A stretch of 64,000 nucleotides of DNA from Pseudomonas sp. ML96. GTDB lineage: Bacteria > Pseudomonadota > Gammaproteobacteria > Pseudomonadales > Pseudomonadaceae. Shown here piece after piece: positions 29,665 through 37,971 of the stretch; position 1 is the stretch's first letter; the number at the start of each line of letters is the position of its first letter. Made by a program: the position numbers and the translations under genes. The DNA lies in assembly GCF_000761545.1 (NCBI RefSeq), contig NZ_JPMY01000046.1, forward strand, positions 150,976 to 214,975. Reading direction: 5' to 3'. The notes beneath the pieces were generated by a model. It was not told where the DNA came from and searched no databases. It worked only from the letters and a program-made list of their open reading frames with translations.

Positions 29665-32460
29665 TCAGTGCGCTTCGTCCCAGTTGGCGCCCACACCGGC
29701 CTCAACCACCAGCGGTACATCCAGCTCGGCGGCGCCGCTCATCAGCGGCAGCAGACCCGACTTGAGCGCATCGACCTGATCCTCGCGAATCTCCAGCACC
29801 AGTTCGTCGTGCACCTGCAGGATGACACGGGCATCCAGGCCGGACTGCGGCAGCCACTGGTCCACGGCTATCATCGCGCGTTTCATGATGTCCGCCGCGG
29901 TACCCTGCATCGGCGCGTTGATCGCGGTGCGCTCGGCGCCCTTGCGCAGGGCCGGGTTCTTCGCGTGGATGTCCGGCAGGTACAAACGTCGACCGAACAG
30001 AGTTTCGACATAGCCCTGCTGGGTGGCCTGCTCGCGGGTGCGCTCCATGTAGGCCAGCACGCCGGGATAGCGGGCGAAGTAGGTGTCGATATAGGCCTGC
30101 GACTGCTTGCGATCGACGCCGATCTGCTTGGCCAGGCCGAAGGCGCTCATGCCGTAGATCAGGCCGAAGTTGATCGCCTTGGCGCTGCGGCGCTGATCAT
30201 TGCTCACCTGCTCCAGCGGCACGCCGAACACTTCGGCGGCTGTCGCGCGGTGCACGTCGCGGTCATGGCGGAAGGCATCCAGCAAACCCTCGTCCTTGGC
30301 CAGGTGGGCCATGATGCGCAGCTCGATCTGCGAGTAGTCCGCCGACATCAGCCTGTAGCCCTTAGGCGCGACGAAGGCCTGGCGGATGCGCCGGCCCTCA
30401 GCGGTGCGGATCGGGATGTTCTGCAGGTTCGGGTCGGTGGACGACAGCCGCCCGGTGGCCGCCACCGCCTGGTGGTAGCTGGTGTGGATGCGCCCGGTGC
30501 GCGGGTTGATCTGCTCCGGCAGCCGGTCGGTGTAAGTGCTTTTCAGCTTGCTCAGCGAGCGGTATTCCATCAGCAGCTTGGGCAGGGCGTGATCCTGCTC
30601 GGCCAGTTCCGCCAGCACGTTCTCGGCGGTGGACGGCTGGCCGGTGGCGGTCTTGCTCAGCACCGGCAGGCCGAGCTTGTCGTAGAGGATGGCGCCGAGT
30701 TGCTTGGGCGAGCCCAGGTTGAATTCCTGGCCGGCCAGCTCGAAGGCCTGGCGCTCCAGGGCCACCAGGCGCTCGCCCAGTTCCAGGCTCTGCTGGCCGA
30801 GCAGCTTGGCGTCGACCAACGCACCGTTGCGCTCGATACGCGCCAGCACCGGCACCAGCGGCATCTCGATGTCCTTGAGCACCGAGACCAGGCTCGGCGT
30901 GGCCGACAGCTTGGCCCACAGGGTCTGGTGCAGGCGCAGGGTCACATCGGCGTCTTCGGCGGCGTAGGGGCCGGCCTGCTCGATGGCGATCTGGTCGAAG
31001 GTCAGCTGCTTGGCGCCCTTGCCGGCGATGTCCTCGAAGCGGATGGTGCTGTGCTCCAGGTACTTGAGCGCCAGGCTGTCCATGTCGTGGCGAGTCGCCG
31101 TGGAATCCAGCACATAGGATTCGAGCATGGTGTCGAAGGCCAGGCCCTGCACCGCAATCGGCGTCGAGGCGGTGGCCAGCACGTTCATGTCGTACTTGCC
31201 GTGCTGGCCGACCTTGGCCTTGGCCGGGTCTTCGAGGATCGGCTTGAGTGCCGTGAGCACGGCGTCGCGATCCAGCTGCTCGGGCACGCCCATATAGGAG
31301 TGGGCCAGCGGCACATAGGCCGCCTCGCCAGCAGTGACGGCGAAGGACACGCCAACCACCTGGGCCTGCTGCGGGTCGAGGCTGGTGGTCTCGGTATCGA
31401 AGGCGATCAGCTCGGCGGCTTGCAGCTTCTGCAGCCAGGCATCGAAGGCGGCCTGGGTCAGCACGGTTTCATAGCGCGACTCGGCGGCCGGCTCTTCGGC
31501 AGCATCGTCCGCCACCGTCGTTTCCGGCTGATCGAACAGACCGCCAGTGGGCGCCGGCACCGTGGCCGGGCGCGCCTTGGGCTGCTGGCGCTGCAGCTCG
31601 TCGAGCCAGCCCTTGAACTCCAGCTCGGTATAGAGGGTAACCAGCGCGGCGCGGTCCGCCTCGCCGGGGTAGAGATCGTCGACGCCGACCTCCAGCTCGA
31701 CATCGGTCTTGATGGTCGCCAGCTGGTAGGAGAGGAAGGCCATGTCCTTGTGCTCGGCGAGCTTGGCCGGCAGGGTCTTGGCGCCACGGATCGGCAGCTC
31801 GGGAACCTTGTCCAGGCTGGCATAGAGCACGTCGAGGCCGCCGCCAACGCCGACCAGCAGGCCCAGCGCGGTCTTCTCGCCGACGCCCGGCACGCCGGGA
31901 ATGTTGTCGACCTTGTCGCCCATCAGGGCCAGGTAATCGATGATCAGCTCGGGGCCGACGCCGAATTTCTCGCGCACGCCCTCGATGTCGTAGACGCTGC
32001 CGGTCATGGTGTTGACCAGGGTGACGTGCGGGCAGACCAGCTGGGCCATGTCCTTGTCACCGGTGGAGATCACCACGTCGCGGCCGAGCGCGGCGGTCTG
32101 CCGGGCCAGGGTGCCGATCACGTCGTCGGCCTCCACGCCTTCCACGCATAGCAGCGGGTAGCCGAGGGCGCGCACGGCGGCGTGCAGCGGCTCGACCTGG
32201 CCGCGCAGCTCATCAGGCATCGGCGGGCGATTGGCTTTGTACTCGGCGAACATGGCGTCGCGGAAAGTGCCGCCCTTGGCATCGAACACCACGGCGAAGG
32301 GGCTGTCCGGGTACTGCTTGCGCAGGCTCTTGAGCATGTTCAGCACGCCCTTCACCGCGCCGGTCTGCAAACCCTTGGAGTTGGCCAGCGGCGGCAGGGC
32401 GTGGAAGGCGCGATAGAGATAAGAAGAGCCGTCGACCAGAACCAGAGGGGCGTTGGACAT
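29665..32460 (-). CDS. polA: DNA polymerase I
   Basis: 931 residues with all three domains. The 5' nuclease is N-terminal (LVDGSSYLYRAFHALPPL, STGDKDMAQLV). The 3'-5' proofreading exonuclease carries FDTETTSLDP. The polymerase domain has motif A DYSQIELRIMAH, motif B RRSAKAINFGLIYG and motif C VHDELVLE. It fills gaps and removes RNA primers during replication and repair. The ATG at 32460 (MSNAPLV) matches the family start. It is convergent with engB across the small RNA and divergent from the DUF2782 gene. Confidence 0.98.
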   Translation of the reverse strand: MSNAPLVLVDGSSYLYRAFHALPPLANSKGLQTGAVKGVLNMLKSLRKQYPDSPFAVVFDAKGGTFRDAMFAEYKANRPPMPDELRGQVEPLHAAVRALGYPLLCVEGVEADDVIGTLARQTAALGRDVVISTGDKDMAQLVCPHVTLVNTMTGSVYDIEGVREKFGVGPELIIDYLALMGDKVDNIPGVPGVGEKTALGLLVGVGGGLDVLYASLDKVPELPIRGAKTLPAKLAEHKDMAFLSYQLATIKTDVELEVGVDDLYPGEADRAALVTLYTELEFKGWLDELQRQQPKARPATVPAPTGGLFDQPETTVADDAAEEPAAESRYETVLTQAAFDAWLQKLQAAELIAFDTETTSLDPQQAQVVGVSFAVTAGEAAYVPLAHSYMGVPEQLDRDAVLTALKPILEDPAKAKVGQHGKYDMNVLATASTPIAVQGLAFDTMLESYVLDSTATRHDMDSLALKYLEHSTIRFEDIAGKGAKQLTFDQIAIEQAGPYAAEDADVTLRLHQTLWAKLSATPSLVSVLKDIEMPLVPVLARIERNGALVDAKLLGQQSLELGERLVALERQAFELAGQEFNLGSPKQLGAILYDKLGLPVLSKTATGQPSTAENVLAELAEQDHALPKLLMEYRSLSKLKSTYTDRLPEQINPRTGRIHTSYHQAVAATGRLSSTDPNLQNIPIRTAEGRRIRQAFVAPKGYRLMSADYSQIELRIMAHLAKDEGLLDAFRHDRDVHRATAAEVFGVPLEQVSNDQRRSAKAINFGLIYGMSAFGLAKQIGVDRKQSQAYIDTYFARYPGVLAYMERTREQATQQGYVETLFGRRLYLPDIHAKNPALRKGAERTAINAPMQGTAADIMKRAMIAVDQWLPQSGLDARVILQVHDELVLEIREDQVDALKSGLLPLMSGAAELDVPLVVEAGVGANWDEAH

Positions 32461-32534
32461 GCGCAGAATCAACCTTTTGCCGGGGGCGGGCGCTAGAATG
32501 AACGCACCAACCTGAAGAAAGGGACAAGGTTACC

Positions 32535-32819
32535 ATGCGCATGCTCACCCGCCTGACTCTGGCCGCCCTGCTGGCCGCCAGCCCGATGCTCGCCATGGCA
32601 GAGGAAGAGGTCACCGGCGACCCGGACGTGACCATCCGCCAGGATGGCGACAAGACCATCACCGAATACCGGCAGAATGGTTTCCTCTATGCCATCAAGG
32701 TCACGCCGAAGAACGGCAAGCCGTACTTCCTGGTGCGCGCCGACGGCAGCGAGGGCAACTTCATCCGCTCCGACCAGCCGGACATGCTGATTCCCGCCTG
32801 GGAAATCTTCAGCTGGTAA
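32535..32819 (+). CDS. DUF2782 periplasmic protein
   Basis: 94 residues with a signal peptide (cleavage after AMA, about 22) and a small beta-rich domain with EYRQNGFLYAIKV and ending PAWEIFSW. This is the DUF2782 family, found next to polA/thrB in pseudomonads; its function is unknown. It starts 75 bp from the divergent polA and lies 6 bp before thrB, so it is the first gene of that operon. Confidence 0.88.
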   Translation: MRMLTRLTLAALLAASPMLAMAEEEVTGDPDVTIRQDGDKTITEYRQNGFLYAIKVTPKNGKPYFLVRADGSEGNFIRSDQPDMLIPAWEIFSW

Positions 32820-32825
32820 GCGCCC

Positions 32826-33776
32826 ATGTCCGTCTTCACGCCCCTCGAACGCCATGAGCTGGAAGCCTTTCTCGAACCCTACGGGCTCGGCCGCCTGAAG
32901 GACTTCCAGGGCATCGCCGCCGGCACCGAGAACAGCAACTTCTTCATCAGCCTGGAGGGCGGCGAGTTCGTCCTCACCCTGGTGGAGCGCGGCCCGCGCG
33001 CCGACATGCCGTTCTTCATCGCCCTGCTCGAGCGCCTGCACCAGGCCGGCCTGCCGGTGCCCTATGCGGTGCCGACGCGCAGCGGCGAGGCCCTGCGCGA
33101 GCTGGCCGAAAAGCCGGCGATCCTGCAGCCGCGCCTGGCCGGCAAGCACGTCAGCCAGCCCAACGCCCATCACTGTGCGGAAGTCGGCACCTGGCTGGCG
33201 CGTCTGCACCTGGCGACCCGCGACAACATTCTCGAGCGACGCAGCGACCGTGGTCTCGACTGGATGCTGGAAGAGGGGCCGATGCTGGCGCTGGAGCTGC
33301 ACGACGAACAGCTACCGCTGCTGCGCGACAGCCTGCATGAGATCGGCGAGCTGAAGGCGCGCATCCTCGCCCTGCCGCGGGCCAACCTGCATGCCGACCT
33401 GTTCCGCGACAACGCGCTGTTCGACGGCAACCAGCTGGCCGGGGTGATCGACTTCTACAACGCCTGCTCGGGGCCGATGCTCTATGACCTGGCGATCACC
33501 CTCAACGACTGGTGCTCGCAGGCCGACGACGACCTCGACCTGGCCCGTGGCCGCGCGCTGCTCGGCGCCTATGCCGCGCTGCGCCCCTTCACCCGTGCCG
33601 AAGCCGAGCTGTGGCCGGCCATGCTGCGCATCGCCTGCCTGCGTTTCTGGTTGTCGCGGCTGATCGCCGCCCGCCGCTTCCAGGGGCGCGACGTGCTGGT
33701 CAAGGACCCCGCCGAGTTCCAGCGCCGCCTGGCGCGTCGCCAGCAGGTCAATCTGCCGTTGCCGTTCGCCCTCTGA
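32826..33776 (+). CDS. thrB: Homoserine kinase (choline-kinase-like type)
   Basis: 316 residues of the ThrB_alpha/YihE-like kinase fold rather than the GHMP type. The ATP-binding start is GTENSNFFI. The catalytic loop is LPRANLHADLFRDNALFDG, and the metal-binding Asp is in GVIDFYNACSGP. It phosphorylates L-homoserine for threonine synthesis. It is convergent with znuA, with only 10 bp between stops. In PAO1 a split class II ribonucleotide reductase (nrdJ) lies in this interval; it is absent here. Confidence 0.93.
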   Translation: MSVFTPLERHELEAFLEPYGLGRLKDFQGIAAGTENSNFFISLEGGEFVLTLVERGPRADMPFFIALLERLHQAGLPVPYAVPTRSGEALRELAEKPAILQPRLAGKHVSQPNAHHCAEVGTWLARLHLATRDNILERRSDRGLDWMLEEGPMLALELHDEQLPLLRDSLHEIGELKARILALPRANLHADLFRDNALFDGNQLAGVIDFYNACSGPMLYDLAITLNDWCSQADDDLDLARGRALLGAYAALRPFTRAEAELWPAMLRIACLRFWLSRLIAARRFQGRDVLVKDPAEFQRRLARRQQVNLPLPFAL

Positions 33777-33786
33777 GGGCGAACGC

Positions 33787-34701
33787 TCACAGGCTCTCAA
33801 GGCAGCCGGCCAAGCCGCCGGCCAGATCCTCCAGCAACTGCTCGTAGCTCGGCGCCTTGGCGCCCAGCGCATCCAGTTCGGCCAGCTTGACCGGCAGGCC
33901 GCTGGACAGCGTCTCGGCCAGGCGCGGGCGCAGTGGCGGTTCGCTGAACACGCAGGCTGCACCGGCCGCCTTGAGCCGCTCACGCATGGCGGCGACCTGG
34001 CGCGCCCCCGGCTGCACCTCACTGGCGGCGCTGAACACGCCGGCGTGCTGCAGGCCGTAGGCGGCTTCGAAATAGTCGAAGGCCTGGTGGAAGACGAAGA
34101 ACGGCTTGCTCGCCAGCGGCGCCAGACGCGCCTTCAGCTCGCCATCGAGGCCACTCAGGCGCTGCTCGAAAGCCGCCAGGTTGGCCTGGTAGCGCGCGGC
34201 ATTGGCCGGATCGGCGCCGGCCAGATCGGCGGCCATCTTCGCCGCGATCACCTGGGCATTGGCCGGCAGCAGCCAGAGGTGAGCGTCGAGGCTGCCGGGG
34301 CGATGGTCGTGGTCATGCTCGTCGGCGTCGGGTTCGTCGGCGTGCTCATGCTCGTGCCCGGCGCCCTCGCCGAAGTGGCGCAGGGTCAGGCCTGGCAATG
34401 CCTGCACGGCGACGTTCGGCTTGTCGCGGCCCGTCAGCACGCGCGGCAGGAAGGTCTCCATGTCCGGGCCGATCCAGTACAGTAGGTCGGCGCTCTGCAC
34501 CCGGCGCACATCCGACGGACGCAGGGCGAAGTGGTGCGGCGAAGCGCCAGGCGGCAGCAGCACCTCGGGCTGGCCGAGGCCGTCCTGCACGGCGGCGGCG
34601 ATCAGCTGCAGCGGCTTGATGCTGGTCAGCACCCGCACTTCGGCGGCCTGTACGGCCAAACTGGAGAGGAAAAGGGCGATAAAAGCAGCGAAACGGAACA
34701 C
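33787..34701 (-). CDS. znuA: Zinc ABC transporter, periplasmic binding protein ZnuA
   Basis: 304 residues with a signal peptide (about 1-19) and a cluster A-I metal-binding fold. The first zinc histidine is in GASPHHFAL, others in SLDAHLWLLP and FVFHQAFDYF, and a His/Asp/Glu-rich loop lies at about 115-133. It delivers Zn2+ to ZnuBC. The start is GTG at 34701, because no ATG gives the signal peptide; its ribosome site is weak. It is divergent from zur, and a Zur-type palindrome sits between them at 34728-34740. Confidence 0.95.
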   Translation of the reverse strand: MFRFAAFIALFLSSLAVQAAEVRVLTSIKPLQLIAAAVQDGLGQPEVLLPPGASPHHFALRPSDVRRVQSADLLYWIGPDMETFLPRVLTGRDKPNVAVQALPGLTLRHFGEGAGHEHEHADEPDADEHDHDHRPGSLDAHLWLLPANAQVIAAKMAADLAGADPANAARYQANLAAFEQRLSGLDGELKARLAPLASKPFFVFHQAFDYFEAAYGLQHAGVFSAASEVQPGARQVAAMRERLKAAGAACVFSEPPLRPRLAETLSSGLPVKLAELDALGAKAPSYEQLLEDLAGGLAGCLESL

Positions 34702-34727
34702 GACGGCAAGACTCGCAGGACAAAAGA

Positions 34728-34740
34728 GTTATAGAATAAC
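34728..34740. promoter_or_regulatory. Zur box
   Basis: GTTATAGAATAAC: the outer pentamers GTTAT and ATAAC are perfect inverted repeats around a 3-bp centre, matching the GTTATA...TATAAC core of gammaproteobacterial Zur operators. It lies in the 63-bp gap between the znuA and zur starts and can repress both when zinc is plentiful. Confidence 0.72.
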
Positions 34741-34764
34741 GTCTCTTCATCCGGACGTCTCGCC

Positions 34765-35265
34765 ATGTTCAAGCCCGTCACCGGCAATACCCCGCTGGCC
34801 TGCCTGCCGCACGACCATTCGCGCTGCGTCGCCGACGCCCTGGCCGAGGCCGAGCAGATCTGCGCCAGCCAGGGCACGCGCCTGACCGCGCTGCGCAAGC
34901 GCGTGCTGGAACTGGTCTGGGCCAGCCACAAGCCGCTCGGCGCCTATGACATCCTCGCCGTACTGAGCGAGGAAGACGGCCGCCGCGCGGCGCCACCGAC
35001 CGTCTATCGGGCGCTGGACTTCCTCCTGGAGAACGGTCTGGTCCACCGCATCGCTTCGCTCAACGCCTTCATCGGCTGCGTGCATCCGGGCGAACTGCAC
35101 CAGGGCCAGTTCCTCATCTGCAAGGCCTGCCACACCGCCATCGAGCTGGAACAGCCGGCCATCAGCCAGGCCATCGTCAGCGGCGCAGACGAAGTGGGCT
35201 TCGTCGTTGAGAGCCAGACCGTCGAAGTGGTCGGCCTGTGCGCCGGCTGCCGGAAGGCCGCATGA
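34765..35265 (+). CDS. zur: Zinc uptake regulator Zur (Fur family)
   Basis: 166 residues. An N-terminal winged helix contains the recognition segment near APPTVYRALDFLLENGLV. The C-terminal dimerisation domain has the structural-zinc cysteine pairs CKAC and CAGC, and HPGELHQGQF supplies sensor histidines. It represses zinc import genes when Zn2+ is bound. It is divergent from znuA over a Zur box, and its stop overlaps the znuC start (ATGA), so it is autoregulated and coupled to znuCB. Confidence 0.95.
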   Translation: MFKPVTGNTPLACLPHDHSRCVADALAEAEQICASQGTRLTALRKRVLELVWASHKPLGAYDILAVLSEEDGRRAAPPTVYRALDFLLENGLVHRIASLNAFIGCVHPGELHQGQFLICKACHTAIELEQPAISQAIVSGADEVGFVVESQTVEVVGLCAGCRKAA

Positions 35266-36053
35266 GCGAGGCACTGATCCAGCTGGAAAACGTCGGCGTG
35301 GCCTTCTCCGGCCAGCCAGTGTTGCAGCAGGTGCAACTGGCGCTGCGCCCCGGCGAGATCGTCACCCTGATCGGCCCCAACGGCGCCGGCAAGACCACCC
35401 TGGTGCGCACCGTGCTCGGCCTGCTCAAGCCGGACAGCGGCACGGTGCGGCGCAAACCGCGCCTGCGCATCGGCTACATGCCGCAGAAGCTGCATGTCGA
35501 CCCGACCCTGCCGCTCTCGGTGCTGCGCTTCCTGCGCCTGGTGCCCGGCGTCGACCGCGCTGCGGCGCAAAGTGCGCTGGAGGAAGTCGGCGCCAGCCAG
35601 GTGATCGACAGCCCGCTGCAAAGCATCTCCGGCGGCGAACTGCAGCGCGTGCTGCTGGCCCGCGCACTGCTGCGCGAGCCGGAACTGCTGGTGCTCGACG
35701 AGCCGGTGCAGGGCGTCGACGTCGCCGGCCAGGCCGAGCTGTACCGCCTGATCACCCAGCTGCGCGACCGCCACGGCTGCGGCGTGCTGATGGTGTCGCA
35801 CGACCTGCACCTGGTGATGAGCGCCACCGACCAGGTGGTCTGCCTCAACCGCCACGTATGCTGCTCGGGCCATCCGGAGCAGGTCAGCAATGACCCGGCC
35901 TTCGTCGAGCTGTTCGGCCAGGACGCCAAGAGCCTGGCCATCTACCACCACCATCACGACCACAGCCACGACCTGCATGGCGAAGTGGTCGCCGAACCCG
36001 GCCTGCGCATCCACGGCCAGGTCCATGTCCACGGTCCAGGCTGCAAACACTGA
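35262..36053 (+). CDS. znuC: Zinc ABC transporter ATPase ZnuC
   Basis: 263 residues: Walker A GPNGAGKT, signature ISGGELQR, Walker B LLVLDEP and H-loop VSHDL. It powers zinc import through ZnuB. The last 35 residues are rich in histidine (HHHHDHSHDLHGEVV and further His residues up to the terminal CKH), a likely zinc-binding tail. The start at 35262 overlaps the zur stop; the stop overlaps the znuB start by one base. Confidence 0.96.
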   Translation: MSEALIQLENVGVAFSGQPVLQQVQLALRPGEIVTLIGPNGAGKTTLVRTVLGLLKPDSGTVRRKPRLRIGYMPQKLHVDPTLPLSVLRFLRLVPGVDRAAAQSALEEVGASQVIDSPLQSISGGELQRVLLARALLREPELLVLDEPVQGVDVAGQAELYRLITQLRDRHGCGVLMVSHDLHLVMSATDQVVCLNRHVCCSGHPEQVSNDPAFVELFGQDAKSLAIYHHHHDHSHDLHGEVVAEPGLRIHGQVHVHGPGCKH

Positions 36054-36841
36054 TGCCCGATTTCCTGCTCAACGCGTTGCTCGCCGGCCTGGCCCTGGCA
36101 TTGGTCGCCGGCCCGCTCGGCTCCTTCGTCGTGTGGCGACGCATGGCCTATTTCGGCGACACCCTGTCGCATGCCGCGCTGCTCGGCGTGGCCCTGGGCT
36201 TCCTGCTCGACCTCAGCCCGACCCTGGCGGTGACCGCCGGCTGCCTGTTGCTCGCCGTGCTGCTGGTCACCCTGCAACAGCGCCAGCCCCTGGCCTCGGA
36301 CACCCTGCTCGGCATCCTGGCGCCGACCACCCTGTCGCTAGGTCTGGTAGTACTGAGCTTTATGGACGAGGTGCGCATCGACCTGATGGGCTACCTGTTC
36401 GGCGACCTGCTGGCAGTCAGCAGCACCGATCTGGCCTGGATCCTCGGCGGTAGCGCCCTGGTCCTGGCCCTGCTGCTGCCGCTGTGGCGGCGCCTGCTGG
36501 CGATCACCGTGCACGAGGAGCTGGCGCGGGTCGAGGGCCTGCCTGTGGCCGGCCTGCGCCTGGCGCTGATGCTGCTGATCGCCGTGGTCATCGCCGTGGC
36601 CATGAAGATAGTCGGGGTGCTGCTGATCACCTCGCTGCTGATCATTCCCGCCGCCGCCGCCCAGCGCCACGCGCGCACGCCGGAGCAAATGGCCATCGGC
36701 GCCAGCCTGCTGGGCATGCTCGCCGTGTGCGGTGGGCTGGCGCTGTCCTGGTACCAGGACACCCCGGCCGGGCCGTCGATCGTGGTCAGTGCCGCGGCAT
36801 TGTTTCTTCTAGGCTTTGCTCTGCCGCGTCGCGCCCGTTAG
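36053..36841 (+). CDS. znuB: Zinc ABC transporter permease ZnuB
   Basis: 262 residues with about eight transmembrane helices of the ABC-3 permease family, including the GDTLSHAALLGVALG loop that contacts the ATPase. It forms the membrane channel of ZnuABC. It is coupled to znuC through TGATG at 36051-36055. A hypothetical coiled-coil protein follows after 53 bp and could be co-transcribed. Confidence 0.95.
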   Translation: MPDFLLNALLAGLALALVAGPLGSFVVWRRMAYFGDTLSHAALLGVALGFLLDLSPTLAVTAGCLLLAVLLVTLQQRQPLASDTLLGILAPTTLSLGLVVLSFMDEVRIDLMGYLFGDLLAVSSTDLAWILGGSALVLALLLPLWRRLLAITVHEELARVEGLPVAGLRLALMLLIAVVIAVAMKIVGVLLITSLLIIPAAAAQRHARTPEQMAIGASLLGMLAVCGGLALSWYQDTPAGPSIVVSAAALFLLGFALPRRAR

Positions 36842-36894
36842 GATTGACCGTTTTTCGCGCAAAGCGAAACGAACAAAAACCATACGGTCACGAC

Positions 36895-37764
36895 ATGAAC
36901 AAAATAACGAGCAGCATCTCTGCCGCCGCCCTGTGCCTGCTGATGAACCAGGCCCACGCCGAATTCTGGACCGTGGATGCCCTGGTCAAGGAGTTCAATC
37001 AGATCTCCGCGCAGATCGACCGCGGCGAACTTGATGCCGCCGAGCGCGCACTGCAGAACGTCAGCCAGCACACTGCGGGCAACGACACCCGCGTCGGCCA
37101 ATACCAGCGCGAGCTGGCCAAGGCCTACCTGCAGCGGGGCAAGCAGCAGCTGCAAGTTGGTGATGCCAACGCTGCCGAGGCGACCCTGGGCAAGGGCCAG
37201 GCCAGCCTGGCCGCCGCCTCGCCGGAGCTGAAGCAGCAGTACCAGGCCACCCTGGACGCCGCCCGCGTCGATACTCAGGCCGTGGCCCGCCGCGAAGCCG
37301 AGGCGGCCAAAGCCCGGCAGGACGCGGAAGCCGCTCGCCAACGCCAACTGGCCGAACAGAAGGCCGCCGCCGAACGCGAAGCGCGCGCCCGCCAGGCCCA
37401 AGCCCAGGTGCAAGTGAAGGCCGAACAGCCGAAGCCGGCACCCGTGGCCCAGGCCGCCCCGGCCAAGCCGCGTGCCCAGCTGATCGACCCGAGCGCCGCC
37501 AGCAGCAGCGTGCCCATGCCGATGCTCGACGCCAATGACCGCAACGCCCTGCGCGACCTGCTGGATAAGGTCGCCGCCGACGTGGTGGCCTTCGACTGCG
37601 CGGTACGCCTGGAAGTGCGCGAGGCCAAAGACTACCCCTTCGTCGCCGCCCTGCTCTCGGCGCGGATCAAGAAGCTCGATCCGGGCTTCGCCCCGCAGCT
37701 GTCGCCGCTGCTCAAGCCGGACCAGGAGCCACGCCTGGTACTCAGCCCGCAAAGCAACGGCTGA
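36895..37764 (+). CDS. Hypothetical secreted coiled-coil protein
   Basis: 289 residues with a signal peptide (cleavage after AHA, about 22). The region from about 25 to 110 is helical and repeat-like, with TPR character (RGELDAAERALQNV, LAKAYLQRGKQQLQ). An alanine/arginine/glutamate-rich coiled coil follows (about 125-170), then a proline/alanine linker and a small C-terminal domain. It lies directly after znuB, as in P. aeruginosa, and a terminator follows. A role in zinc response is possible by position only. Confidence 0.82.
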   Translation: MNKITSSISAAALCLLMNQAHAEFWTVDALVKEFNQISAQIDRGELDAAERALQNVSQHTAGNDTRVGQYQRELAKAYLQRGKQQLQVGDANAAEATLGKGQASLAAASPELKQQYQATLDAARVDTQAVARREAEAAKARQDAEAARQRQLAEQKAAAEREARARQAQAQVQVKAEQPKPAPVAQAAPAKPRAQLIDPSAASSSVPMPMLDANDRNALRDLLDKVAADVVAFDCAVRLEVREAKDYPFVAALLSARIKKLDPGFAPQLSPLLKPDQEPRLVLSPQSNG

Positions 37765-37781
37765 GGCTGCGCGAGGTCACG

Positions 37782-37813
37782 ACGGCCGCCCGAGGGGCGG
37801 CCGTTTCGTTTTT
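37782..37813 (+). terminator. Intrinsic terminator
   Basis: Stem ACGGCCGCCC / GGGCGGCCGT with a GAG loop (37782-37804), followed by TTCGTTTTT. It ends the zur-znuCB-coiled-coil-protein transcription unit. Confidence 0.9.
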
Positions 37814-37971
37814 ATGCTTTTCTGAAAGCTGCCGAAGCCAAGAAAGACTAAGAGCGCATAAACAAAACAGCTAGAATGCGCGGCTTTCGGCCAACCGCCT
37901 ACGCTTGCTGAAATCGCCGGCCCCACCCTCTTGCCGGCAGACAGCCCCAACGTACCCACAAGGTTCGCTCA

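Noticed and set aside
29668..32151. An 827-codon open frame opposite polA
   Set aside because: polA has all polymerase and exonuclease motifs on the other strand. The antisense frame has no recognisable domain and no suitable start signal.
37814..37971. A possible SAM or S-box-type riboswitch before metN
   Set aside because: No conserved riboswitch core or stacked stems could be recognised; only a plausible -10 box was seen.
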